Assembly: GCF_001544615.1 (NCBI RefSeq)
Contig: NZ_FCNV02000002.1
Location: 1-64,000 of the forward strand
Source: Caballeronia concitans
GTDB lineage: Bacteria > Pseudomonadota > Gammaproteobacteria > Burkholderiales > Burkholderiaceae
DNA length: 64,000 nucleotides
Reading direction: 5' to 3'
This document shows positions 19,090 through 27,361 of the stretch, one piece after another (positions within the stretch are counted from its first letter, which is position 1; every line of letters starts with the position of its first letter). Made by a program: the position numbers and the translations under genes. The notes beneath the pieces were generated by a model. The model had not been told where the DNA came from. It ran no database searches and saw only the letters and a program-made list of their open reading frames with translations.

Positions 19090-19302
19090 ATGGAAACCCT
19101 GCTGATTTTTGCCGTGCTGGGCGCGCTTGCGGGCGTGCCGGTGTGGTTCGTGTGGCAGCGGCGCGGCGCGCGCGGCGGGCTGATCGCCGCCCGGCATTTC
19201 GATCCGCGCAAGGCTACGCCGTGCCGCATCGAAGCGGTCGCGCTCAACGGACGGCTGCTGCCGGATGTGGATGTGAACACGAATGCGGAGGTGCGCCGAT
19301 GA
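19090..19302 (+). CDS. bcsF: Small membrane-anchored cellulose biosynthesis protein, BcsF-like
   Basis: A 70-residue protein with one N-terminal membrane helix (LLIFAVLGALAGVPVWFVW) followed by a basic cytosolic tail. Size, topology and position straight after bcsE match BcsF, which recruits BcsE to the membrane in enterobacteria. The assignment rests mainly on context because such short proteins carry little signature. The start lies 2 bases after the bcsE stop with an AGGA upstream, and the stop overlaps the bcsQ start by four bases. Confidence 0.75.
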   Translation: METLLIFAVLGALAGVPVWFVWQRRGARGGLIAARHFDPRKATPCRIEAVALNGRLLPDVDVNTNAEVRR

Positions 19303-20066
19303 AAACCATCGCTGTCATTTCGATGGCCGGCGGCGCGGGCCGCACCACGCTCGCCGCGACGCTCGCGGTGCTGCTGGCGCGACGCGGCCGCGAAGTCGTC
19401 GCGCTCGACTTCGATCCGCAGAACATGCTCGGCGCGTGGCTCGGTCTCGACACGCTCGCGCCGCGCGGCATCGCCAAAGCGCTGACGGACGCATCGGAAA
19501 CATGGCACACGCACACGTGGCGCAGCGACGAAGGCGTGCTGTTCGTGCCGCACGGCAACGTCACGCTCGACGAAGCCGCCGCCTGCGACGCCCATCTCGC
19601 CGCGCATCCGCAGTGGCTCGAACGCGCGATCGGCGAGATCGCGTTGCCGGAGTCCGGCGTCGTGCTGATCGACACGCCGCGCTATCCGTCGCGTCAGGCG
19701 CAACAGGCCGCGCGCGCCGCCGATCTCGTGCTGTGCGTGTGTCCGCCCGAACCCGCCGCCTGCGGGGGCTTCGTCGCGCATCTGCCCGCGCTGCGCGAAG
19801 CGTGCGCCGATGTGCGCATCGTCGTGAACCGGCTGAATCCGGCGCGCGAAATGCAGCGCGATGTCCTCGCCATGCTGCGCGCGGCGGCGGCCGGCTTGCC
19901 CGTCGCGCAGCGCATCCACATGGAAGCGGCGTTGCCCGAGGCGTTCGCGCGCGGCGGGTGGATCGTCGATGAAGCGCCGCAATCGCAGGCGTCGCACGAT
20001 CTGCACGGTCTCGCCGAACACGTCGATGCCTGGCTGCCCGCGCTCGAAGCGAGTCTCGCCGCATGA
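19299..20066 (+). CDS. bcsQ: Cellulose biosynthesis ParA/MinD-like protein BcsQ
   Basis: A 255-residue SIMIBI-class NTPase. It begins MKTIAVISMAGGAGRTTLAA, a deviant Walker A loop with Arg where the MinD-type invariant Lys usually sits, as in other BcsQ proteins with degenerate loops. DFDPQNMLG follows at about residue 41, and a Walker B-like VVLIDTPRY near residue 120. BcsQ with BcsR forms a heterocomplex that binds the BcsA-BcsB synthase and places it at the pole or stabilises it. The start overlaps bcsF by four bases and the end overlaps bcsA by four bases. Confidence 0.92.
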   Translation: MKTIAVISMAGGAGRTTLAATLAVLLARRGREVVALDFDPQNMLGAWLGLDTLAPRGIAKALTDASETWHTHTWRSDEGVLFVPHGNVTLDEAAACDAHLAAHPQWLERAIGEIALPESGVVLIDTPRYPSRQAQQAARAADLVLCVCPPEPAACGGFVAHLPALREACADVRIVVNRLNPAREMQRDVLAMLRAAAAGLPVAQRIHMEAALPEAFARGGWIVDEAPQSQASHDLHGLAEHVDAWLPALEASLAA

Positions 20067-22582
20067 ACACGAAACCACGGCGCGCGCGCCTTATCGACTG
20101 GATCGCGCAAGGACTCGGCCTGCCGGTTTCACGCACCGCGCTCGACTGGTGCGTGCGCCTCTTCTTCAAGCCGCCGCGCGAAGGCCGGCGCGATATCGCG
20201 CGCGACATGCTGCGGGCTTTCCTGCTGGCGTGGGCACGCGAATGGGGCGTCGCCGATGTGCGCAATCCGTCGGCATGGCTGTTGCGCGCGTTCGTGCGTG
20301 CGCCGCGCAAACGCGGACGGTCGATGATCGCGCGGGCCACGATCGTGCTCGATTTCATCGAACGCATGCTGACGCCGCTCGCCGACGCGATCGTCGCGGT
20401 GAGACGCGCGATCGACGCGCGCATCGAACGCCTGCCGTGGGCGCGTTTCGGCGCGCGGCTGGAAGGCGGCGCGAACCGCATCGCGCGCGTGCGCTGGGCG
20501 CTGCCCGCGTTCACAGTGATCGGCGGGATTGCGTGGCTCGTCGTCGGCACGTCGCCGCTCGGCGCGGGCGGGCAGTTCGCGTTCTTCGCGGTGCTCGCGG
20601 GCGTCGCGCTCGTGATCCGACGCGTGCCGGGGCGCCTGCCGGTGCTGATTCTCGCCGCGCTCGCCATGCTCGTGACCGTGCGCTATATCTGGTGGCGCAC
20701 CACGCAGACGCTCGACTTCCGCACGCCGATGGAAGGCATCGTCGGTTATGCGCTTTACGGCGCGGAAGCGTACACGTGGATCATCCTGCTCTTCGGCTTC
20801 GTGCAGACCGCTTGGCCGCTGGAGCGCCCGGCGTCGAAGCTGCCCGACGATCCCGCGCACTGGCCGAGCGTCGACATCTACGTTCCGACCTACAACGAGC
20901 CGCTCGCCGTCGTGAAGCCGACGCTCTTCGCCGCGCAAGGTATCGACTGGCCGGCGGACAAGCTGCGCGTGTATCTGCTCGACGACGGGCATCGCCCGGA
21001 ATTCGAAGCGCTCGCGCGCGAGGCGGGCATCGGCTACATCACGCGCGACGACAACCGGCACGCGAAGGCGGGCAACATCAACCGCGCGCTCGCAAAGACC
21101 ACGGGCGAGTACATCGCCATTTTCGATTGCGATCACGTTCCCACGCGCTCGTTCCTCCAGGCGACGATGGGCACCTTTTTCGCCGATCCGAAATGCGCGA
21201 TGGTGCAGACGCCGCATCACTTCTTCTCGCCCGATCCGTTCGAGCGCAATCTCGGCACGTTCCGCCGCGTGCCGAACGAAGGCAACCTGTTCTACGGTCT
21301 CGTGCAGGCCGGCAACGACCTGTGGAACGCCACGTTCTTCTGCGGATCGTGCGCGGTCATCAAGCGCGCGCCGCTCGAGGAAGTGGGCGGCATCGCGGTG
21401 GAAACCGTGACAGAAGACGCGCATACGGCGCTCAAGCTGCATCGGCGCGGCTATACGACGGCGTATCTGCCGACGGTGCAGGCCGCCGGTCTCGCTACCG
21501 AAAGCCTCGCGAGCCACATCAAGCAGCGCACGCGCTGGGCGCGCGGGATGGCGCAGATTTTCCGGATCGACAATCCGTTCCTCGGGCGCGGGCTGAACTT
21601 CTTCCAGCGCCTCTGTTACGGCAACGCGATGCTGCATTTCTTCTACGGCATTCCGCGTCTCGTCTTTCTCACCATGCCGATGTGGTACCTCTTCTTCCAG
21701 ATGTACTTCATCAACGCGGCGGCTTCGACCATCGCGAGTTTCGTGCTGCCGTACATCGTGATCGCGAATATCGCGAATTCGCGCATGCAGGGCAAGTTCC
21801 GGCATTCGTTCTGGGCGGAAGTCTACGAGTCCGTGCTCGCGTGGTATATCGCGCTGCCGACGACCATCGCGTTCATCAGCCCGAAGCACGGCAAGTTCAA
21901 CGTGACGGACAAGGGCGGGCGCATCGACGAAACGTACATCGACTGGGCGATGAGCAAGCCGTATCTGATCCTGCTCGCCCTCAACGCGGTGGCGATGTCC
22001 GTGGGCGTCGTGCGGCTCGTGTTCGGCGCGGGCGACGAAACCCCGACCATCCTCATGAACGTGTTCTGGACGCTCTACAACCTCGTAATGCTCGGCGCGG
22101 CGGTGAGCGTGGCGCGCGAGGCGAAGCAGGTGCGCGTGACGCACCGCATCGCCATGACGATGCCCGCGACGCTCGTGCTCAACGACGGCAGCACGCTCGC
22201 CTGCACCACGAGCGACTATTCGACGGGCGGCCTCGGCCTGACCGTGGAGCCGGGCGCGCTCGCGCTGAACGCCGACGATACGCTCGGCGTCGTCGTGAGC
22301 CGGGGCGAGCGGCAGTTCCATTTTCCGGTGCGCGTGACGCGGCTCGCGGGCGCGCATCTCGGCGTGCGTTTCGATTCGCTGACGCTCGAAGAGGAGCGGC
22401 GTCTCGTGCAATGCACGTTCGGGCGCGCGGATGCGTGGATCGAATGGGACGAGCGCACCGAAAAGGATTCGCCGCTCAAGGGCCTGAAAGAAGTGCTGCT
22501 GATGGGCGTGGAAGGCTACGCGCGCCTTTTCGACGGCGCGCGCCGCGCGCTCATCGCGGGACTTTCGCCGCAACGCCGCTAA
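20063..22582 (+). CDS. bcsA: Cellulose synthase catalytic subunit BcsA (GT2 with PilZ domain)
   Basis: An 839-residue inner-membrane processive glycosyltransferase that makes beta-1,4-glucan from UDP-glucose and extrudes it. All active-site motifs are present: DD at 307-308, DCD at 355-357, TED with Asp452, and QRTRW with Gln488/Arg491/Trp492. Several membrane helices flank the GT domain. The C-terminal PilZ domain has the c-di-GMP site R691-xxx-R695 and D-x-S-x-x-G (DYSTGG), so activity should be c-di-GMP-dependent. An N-terminal extension of about 150 residues precedes the first helices, as in other E. coli-type BcsA. It is translationally coupled to bcsQ (ATGA). Confidence 0.97.
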   Translation: MNTKPRRARLIDWIAQGLGLPVSRTALDWCVRLFFKPPREGRRDIARDMLRAFLLAWAREWGVADVRNPSAWLLRAFVRAPRKRGRSMIARATIVLDFIERMLTPLADAIVAVRRAIDARIERLPWARFGARLEGGANRIARVRWALPAFTVIGGIAWLVVGTSPLGAGGQFAFFAVLAGVALVIRRVPGRLPVLILAALAMLVTVRYIWWRTTQTLDFRTPMEGIVGYALYGAEAYTWIILLFGFVQTAWPLERPASKLPDDPAHWPSVDIYVPTYNEPLAVVKPTLFAAQGIDWPADKLRVYLLDDGHRPEFEALAREAGIGYITRDDNRHAKAGNINRALAKTTGEYIAIFDCDHVPTRSFLQATMGTFFADPKCAMVQTPHHFFSPDPFERNLGTFRRVPNEGNLFYGLVQAGNDLWNATFFCGSCAVIKRAPLEEVGGIAVETVTEDAHTALKLHRRGYTTAYLPTVQAAGLATESLASHIKQRTRWARGMAQIFRIDNPFLGRGLNFFQRLCYGNAMLHFFYGIPRLVFLTMPMWYLFFQMYFINAAASTIASFVLPYIVIANIANSRMQGKFRHSFWAEVYESVLAWYIALPTTIAFISPKHGKFNVTDKGGRIDETYIDWAMSKPYLILLALNAVAMSVGVVRLVFGAGDETPTILMNVFWTLYNLVMLGAAVSVAREAKQVRVTHRIAMTMPATLVLNDGSTLACTTSDYSTGGLGLTVEPGALALNADDTLGVVVSRGERQFHFPVRVTRLAGAHLGVRFDSLTLEEERRLVQCTFGRADAWIEWDERTEKDSPLKGLKEVLLMGVEGYARLFDGARRALIAGLSPQRR

Positions 22583-22638
22583 AGCCGGGTCGTCTTCGTG
22601 CCGTTCTACGGGCGACGATCGCAAAAAAACGAATCACG

Positions 22639-24207
22639 ATGACCTTCTGGAACCTGTATTTCATCATCAAGCTGGCGCTGTTTTCGACCGGGCATCTGCA
22701 ACCGCTCTGGTTCGCGAACATCGCATTCGCGCTGGCGCTCGCGATGAGCGCGCCGCTGCGCTCGCGTCTCTGGCGCGCGGTGCGGCTCGCCGCGGGGCTT
22801 GCAGTCGGGTTGCCGCTCATGTATCGCGAGGCGAACGTGCCGCCGTTTGCGCGCATCGTCGAGGAATTCGGCAATCTCGGCACCTTCAGCTTCGGCTACT
22901 GGCTCGAACTGCTGCCGCGCTTTCTCCCGCCGATGCTGATCGGCATCGCGTTGTGCGGGCTGGCCGTGTATCTGATCGTCAACCGATGGCTGCGCGTCGC
23001 GACCTTCGTGATGCTCGCGCTCTTCGTCCTGCCGATGTGGCAGGGCGCGAACGCCGTGCTCGCGCGCATCCAGGCCGCGCCGCGAGTCAGCGCGAGTGCG
23101 AACGCGAACGCGGGCGCTCAGGGTCAGGCTTCCGGTCCGCTGGATTACAACGCGACGCTCGCCGCGTTCCGGACGAAGGAATCGCAGCGGCAGGTGAGCT
23201 TCGGGCATCTGTCGGCGGATGCGAGCGAGCAGTTCGACGTGATCGTGCTGCATGTGTGCTCGCTGTCTTGGGACGACCTCGATGTATCGAAGGCGCGCAA
23301 TCATCCGTTCCTCGCGCACTTCGACTATCTGTTCACGAACTTCAGCACCGCCGCGAGCTACAGCGGCCCGGCGGCGATCCGCGTGCTGCGCGCGTCGTGC
23401 GGACAGGAAGCGCACGCCGATCTCTACAAGGACGCGCCCGCGCAATGTCATCTGATGGCCGATCTCGCGGAGGCGGGCTACACGCCGCAAGTGACCTTCA
23501 ATCACGACGGCCACTTCGACAACTTCACGCAGCTGGTGAAGGACAACGTCGGCGTGCCGAACGTGCCGTTCGTCTCGAACGCCGCCGCGCCCGTCGCGAT
23601 GCACGCCTTCGACGGCTCCGCGATCATGGACGACTACGGCACGCTCGCGAACTGGTACGCACAGCGCGCGCAGACGCCGGGGCCGGTTGCGCTCTACTAC
23701 AACACCATCAGCCTGCACGACGGCAACCGCCTGACCGACAACAAGCTCTCGAGCCTCGATTCGTATCCGATGCGCGTCAACAAGCTCATGAGCGACTTCG
23801 ACAAGTTCGCGGATCTCATCGCGCAATCGGGACGGCGCGCGGTGATCGTGTTCGTGCCCGAGCACGGCGCGGCGCTGCGCGGCGACAGCAACCAGATCGC
23901 GGGCCTGCGCGAAATCCCGACGCCGAGCGTGATCCACGGTCCGGTGGGCGTGCGGCTCGTCGGCTTTAGCGGCAGTCATGGGCCGACCACGGTCATCGAT
24001 CAGCCGGCGGGACATCTCGCGGTGGCGCAACTGCTGTCGAATCTCGTGTCGAACAGTCCGTTCAAGCCGGGCGTCACGCTGTCCCAATATGCGGCCGATT
24101 TGCCGCAGACGCCGATGGTCGGCGAAAACGAAGGCACCGTGACGATGAAGACGGCCACGGGCTATGTCGTGAAAACGCCGGACGGCGTATGGGTGGATCA
24201 GAAATGA
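22639..24207 (+). CDS. bcsG: Cellulose phosphoethanolamine transferase BcsG
   Basis: A 522-residue inner-membrane protein with four to five N-terminal helices (about residues 22-140), a low-complexity linker and a periplasmic alkaline-phosphatase-fold domain. Zinc and catalytic residues follow the BcsG pattern: Cys207 in HVCSLSWDD, the probable nucleophile Ser242 in TAASYSGPAA, and Glu408-His409 in FVPEHGA. BcsG moves phosphoethanolamine from phosphatidylethanolamine to nascent cellulose, giving pEtN-cellulose. Fifty-six bases separate it from bcsA, the largest gap in the operon; the longer open frame upstream is antisense or shadow. Its presence predicts a modified cellulose in this organism. 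Confidence 0.93.
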   Translation: MTFWNLYFIIKLALFSTGHLQPLWFANIAFALALAMSAPLRSRLWRAVRLAAGLAVGLPLMYREANVPPFARIVEEFGNLGTFSFGYWLELLPRFLPPMLIGIALCGLAVYLIVNRWLRVATFVMLALFVLPMWQGANAVLARIQAAPRVSASANANAGAQGQASGPLDYNATLAAFRTKESQRQVSFGHLSADASEQFDVIVLHVCSLSWDDLDVSKARNHPFLAHFDYLFTNFSTAASYSGPAAIRVLRASCGQEAHADLYKDAPAQCHLMADLAEAGYTPQVTFNHDGHFDNFTQLVKDNVGVPNVPFVSNAAAPVAMHAFDGSAIMDDYGTLANWYAQRAQTPGPVALYYNTISLHDGNRLTDNKLSSLDSYPMRVNKLMSDFDKFADLIAQSGRRAVIVFVPEHGAALRGDSNQIAGLREIPTPSVIHGPVGVRLVGFSGSHGPTTVIDQPAGHLAVAQLLSNLVSNSPFKPGVTLSQYAADLPQTPMVGENEGTVTMKTATGYVVKTPDGVWVDQK

Positions 24208-24440
24208 GCGATACGCCAACCCGAAAGGAAGCGCGCGCCGTGCACGACGTGGCCGCGCTCGCGCAAAAACTGCCCGGTCTCGATGCCGCGCGTTACTTCG
24301 ACTTTCAGGCCGACGAAGAATATCGCGCCGCCCTCACGCGCTGGCCGGTCCTCGCGCGCCTGATGAAGCTCGCGCCGTGTGCGCCGCTTTCCGTGCATGA
24401 GGGCGTCGGGGAAGTGCACGAGCCTGCGCGCTCGCTCTGA
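24204..24440 (+). CDS. bcsR: Small cellulose biosynthesis protein BcsR
   Basis: A 78-residue cytosolic protein. The central ARYFDFQADEEYRAAL and RWPVLARLMK segments match the core of BcsR (YhjR), a small partner that binds BcsQ and the synthase. The start overlaps the bcsG stop by four bases. In E. coli bcsR is the first gene of the bcsRQABZC operon; here it closes the operon. The C-terminal 20 residues beyond the core are variable. Confidence 0.85.
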   Translation: MSDTPTRKEARAVHDVAALAQKLPGLDAARYFDFQADEEYRAALTRWPVLARLMKLAPCAPLSVHEGVGEVHEPARSL

Positions 24441-24504
24441 GCCGCGACACGTCCGCCTTCGCACTCCGCGAAGATGCGCAGCGCGCAGTCCATCGGCACC
24501 GGCT

Positions 24505-24669
24505 TTCTGTTCGCCGTTCGTCACCGTGCTCGACGCCGAACGCCAGCTTGCGGAAACGCGCACGCAGCTCGCGCAGTCGACGGTGAACGTGACGACGAAT
24601 TTCATCGCCGTGTACAAGGCGCTCGGCGACGGATGGGAGGACGACGAGCAGGCGGCCGCGCAACGGTAG
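24505..24669 (+). pseudogene. 3' remnant of an RND-efflux outer-membrane factor (NodT/OprM type)
   Basis: The frame reads SPFVTVLDAERQLAETRTQL followed by AQSTVNVTTNFIAVYKALGDGWE, which is the conserved last helical hairpin and C-terminus of outer-membrane efflux proteins (usual form: VLDAERQL ... LYKALGGGW). Only about 50 of the usual 450-500 residues survive. Upstream, the frame runs into unrelated sequence from the end of the bcs operon. No pump or adaptor gene is nearby. It marks a deletion or rearrangement breakpoint just downstream of bcsR. Confidence 0.8.
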
Positions 24670-24704
24670 TCACGCCACACCGCCTTGCAAAAGGAAGCGA
24701 CCGG

Positions 24705-25418
24705 CTACGCTTCCTCGCGTTGCGCATCGGGGAGCGCCGCCGCGTCCGCGAGCGCTTCACGCGCTTCGCGTTCGGCGATCGCGGCGAGCGTATCGCCGAA
24801 ACCGCCCCGTGCTTTCGATGCAGTGCGCGCGCTCGTCACCACGCACGGCGCCGCGCTCCACGCAATGCGCGCGCCGCTCTCGGCCAGTTGCACGGTGAGC
24901 GCGACATCCTCGCTGCATGCAAGCGGCATGAACCCGCCCGCGCGACGATACGCACTCGCCGACACGCCGAGGTTCGCGCCATGCACATGCCGATGCGCGT
25001 CCGCGTGCGTGTACTTGCGATAGAACGCCTCGCGCGTGGCGGATGCGTGCATGCTCCAGTCATCGACGGTCACGCAGCCGCACACCGCGTCCGCCTCCAG
25101 CCCGAGCTGCTCGACGATCCAGTCGGGCGCGACGCGGCTGTCCGCATCCGTGAACGCGAGCCAGCGCGCGCCGCGTTCGAGCATGAAGTCCGCGCCGGCA
25201 GCGCGCGCCCGGCCCACGTTGCGCGCATCGAGCGTCAAACGATGCACGCCGAAGCACTGTGCGACGGATAGCGAATCGTCGGTGCAACTGTCGAGCACGA
25301 CGACGATTTCGACCGCTTCCCCGAGCAGCGCCGGATGCGTCGCGGCGAGCCGCGCGGCTTCGAGGCAATCGGCAAGGAAGGCTTCTTCGTTATGCGCCGG
25401 AATCACGATGCCGATCAT
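24705..25418 (-). CDS. Family 2 glycosyltransferase
   Basis: A 237-residue soluble GT-A enzyme. It begins MIGIVIPAHNEEAFLADCLE, shows the nucleotide-sugar motif VVVLDSCTDD, and a D-x-D-type FTDADSRVAPDW. A later GANLGVSASAYRRAGGF segment resembles the acceptor region. The donor and acceptor are unknown. The start overlaps the stop of the methyltransferase gene by four bases; it is last in a three-gene minus-strand unit with an acyl-CoA dehydrogenase-like protein. The frame is open upstream of the chosen ATG but that stretch is antisense-like and overlaps the neighbour. Confidence 0.88.
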   Translation of the reverse strand: MIGIVIPAHNEEAFLADCLEAARLAATHPALLGEAVEIVVVLDSCTDDSLSVAQCFGVHRLTLDARNVGRARAAGADFMLERGARWLAFTDADSRVAPDWIVEQLGLEADAVCGCVTVDDWSMHASATREAFYRKYTHADAHRHVHGANLGVSASAYRRAGGFMPLACSEDVALTVQLAESGARIAWSAAPCVVTSARTASKARGGFGDTLAAIAEREAREALADAAALPDAQREEA

Positions 25419-26017
25419 GCGATCCCCTCGCGCCGTGCGATCGAGCGGCCATCTTTCGACCACACATCGAGGAGAAAATCGGCTTCCGCATGCTGAACGG
25501 TGCGCGTGCCGTCGAACGCTGCGTCGAATGCGGCGTGGATGTCTTCCGCGCGCTGCAATTTGCCTTCGAACGGATGACGCCAGTGGCACGCGACGAATTC
25601 GCCGTCGTCCGCAAGCGAGTGCCATGCGCGTTGCGCGAGCCTGGCCGTGGCTTCCGGCGACAGATAGTACGCAAGCTCGCTGACGACGATGAGATCGAAG
25701 CGCGCATCGTCCGGCCATTCGTCGGGCACGGCGCGCTGTTCAAGCGTGACGTTGGGCGCATCACCAAGGCGCTCGCGCGCGCCGCGCACGGCGGCTTCGC
25801 TCACGTCGCATGCGCGCAGCCGGCTGCATCGGCGGGCGATCATCGCGGAAAGTTCGCCGTTCGAGCATGCCGGCTCGAAGGCGGATTCGTAGCGCTCGCG
25901 CGAAAGGCTGGCGAGCACGAGATCGCGCTTGCGACGCTCGTACCAGCTCGTGCGATAGCGCCAGGGGTCTTCGTCGTGGCGATAAAGATCGTCGAAATAC
26001 CGTCGCGGTGTGGACAT
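25415..26017 (-). CDS. NodS-family SAM-dependent methyltransferase
   Basis: A 200-residue class I methyltransferase. It begins with the NodS-type signature RRYFDDLYRHDEDPWRYRTS and WYERRKRDLVLASL, then the SAM motif I AFEPACSNGELSAMIA, followed by DLIVVSELAYYLS. Rhizobial NodS N-methylates the deacetylated chitin oligomer in Nod-factor synthesis; the many NodS-like proteins outside rhizobia have unknown acceptors. The ATG at 26017 is favoured over 26023 because AAGGA lies 5 bases upstream. It sits between the acyl-CoA dehydrogenase-like gene (82-base gap) and the GT2 gene (overlap). Confidence 0.87.
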   Translation of the reverse strand: MSTPRRYFDDLYRHDEDPWRYRTSWYERRKRDLVLASLSRERYESAFEPACSNGELSAMIARRCSRLRACDVSEAAVRGARERLGDAPNVTLEQRAVPDEWPDDARFDLIVVSELAYYLSPEATARLAQRAWHSLADDGEFVACHWRHPFEGKLQRAEDIHAAFDAAFDGTRTVQHAEADFLLDVWSKDGRSIARREGIA

Positions 26018-26099
26018 GGGCATCCTTGCTGTTGCCTCGTTATTGGCTTTTCGTTGCCGCTGTCGCGCGGCTCTTATCAGTCGATGACGCCGCCGCCGG

Positions 26100-27206
26100 T
26101 CATCGCGCGCCTCCCGCGTGGTCGTCCAATATCGCTTGCGCGAGCGCGGCTTCGTCGCGCTCCGCGTGGCTTTGCCGAAGGAAGACGGGGAGATCCGCGA
26201 GTGCGCGCGCGAACCACGCGTCGGTGCAGAAGGGCGCCGGGCCCATTGCGCGGGACACGTGCTGCATGACGTCGCTCGCCACGCGATCCACGGTGAGCCG
26301 CGCGCGCAACGCCCATTGCTGCGCGTTGGCGTCGGGATGCGCGTCGATCCATGCAGCCGTTTCGCGCAGCAACGCGGCGGCGGAGGCGAGCGCCGCATCC
26401 ACTGCGCCGAGATGGGCGCGCGCATGCGGTTCCGTGCGGCGCGCGCTGCTGTCCAGAAGCGTCGTCGCGATGGCCGCCGCGCTGCCGAGCCAGCACGCGG
26501 CAATGCCCGCGCCGCCTTGCCAGAAGCCGGGACGGCTCACGTACGCGCCGGCATCGCCGATCTGCACCGCGTGCGCGCCGTCGAAACGCACGCTCGCCGT
26601 GCCCGTCGCGCGCATGCCGACGGCCTGCCAGCCGCTTTCATCGATTGCGATGCACGCCTGCGACAACTCGACGGCGGCCAGCACGGGAACGTCGTCGCGC
26701 CATGCGGTGACGAGCGCATGCGTGATATGACGCGCGCCCGAGCACCATGCTTTCGTGCCTTCGAGGACCAGCCTTTGTCCATCGCCCGCACGCGCCGTGA
26801 GCCGCGCGTTCGGCGGCTCGGCGGCCCACACGGCCCACGTGCCGCGCTGCCCGAGTTCGGCGCGATGCAGTTCGGCGAGGATGGCGAGCGCATCGGCATG
26901 GCTCTCGTAGAGCTTCGCAAGCGAGAGATCGCAAGCGGCGACCGCACCCAGCGCGCGCCAACGCGTTGCAGTATTTCCCCGGCCGGGCAGCGGCAGGTCG
27001 GCCGTGAGCAGTCCTTCCGTGCCGATCAACTGGCGAAGAACGCCCGTGCGGCTCGCGCAGGTTTCGTCGGTGAAATGGATGGCCGCGAGGTGATCGTCGA
27101 GGACAGCGATGCGATGGTCCTCGCGTGCGTTACGTGGCTCGCGTTCCTCCACGCGCCACCAGTCGGGGATCGCGCGTTTTCGCAGCCCTTGAGTCATATC
27201 GTTCAC
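26100..27206 (-). CDS. Acyl-CoA dehydrogenase-like flavoprotein
   Basis: A protein of about 368 residues with acyl-CoA dehydrogenase features: a mid-domain stretch ending in GTKAWCSGARHITHALVTA, then VGMRATGTASVRFDGA (the GxRxTxx-V-x-F motif) and a C-terminal helical domain. The usual catalytic Glu near the C-terminus could not be located with confidence, so it may act on an unusual substrate or be divergent. A GTG at 27206 has GGAGA five bases upstream and is preferred; an ATG at 27257 is possible but lacks a ribosome site. First gene of a unit with a NodS-like methyltransferase and a GT2 enzyme. I recall a similar grouping elsewhere with a PIG-L deacetylase as a fourth member; none is present here. 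Confidence 0.75.
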   Translation of the reverse strand: MNDMTQGLRKRAIPDWWRVEEREPRNAREDHRIAVLDDHLAAIHFTDETCASRTGVLRQLIGTEGLLTADLPLPGRGNTATRWRALGAVAACDLSLAKLYESHADALAILAELHRAELGQRGTWAVWAAEPPNARLTARAGDGQRLVLEGTKAWCSGARHITHALVTAWRDDVPVLAAVELSQACIAIDESGWQAVGMRATGTASVRFDGAHAVQIGDAGAYVSRPGFWQGGAGIAACWLGSAAAIATTLLDSSARRTEPHARAHLGAVDAALASAAALLRETAAWIDAHPDANAQQWALRARLTVDRVASDVMQHVSRAMGPAPFCTDAWFARALADLPVFLRQSHAERDEAALAQAILDDHAGGAR

Positions 27207-27361
27207 GCATTTCTCCGTGGATGGCGCGACGGCGCGCTCGTACAGGACATCGTTCATTAGTCATGGGGCAAGGAGCGTGCCCGTGTTTTGCCCGACCAAA
27301 CGCCGCGCTTGGCATGTGCGTTGCATGCGTGCAAGCATCGAAGCGCGCGCCGATCACGACC

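Noticed and set aside
20129-22624. 831-codon minus-strand frame
   Set aside because: Antisense to bcsA, which carries all cellulose synthase motifs on the plus strand.
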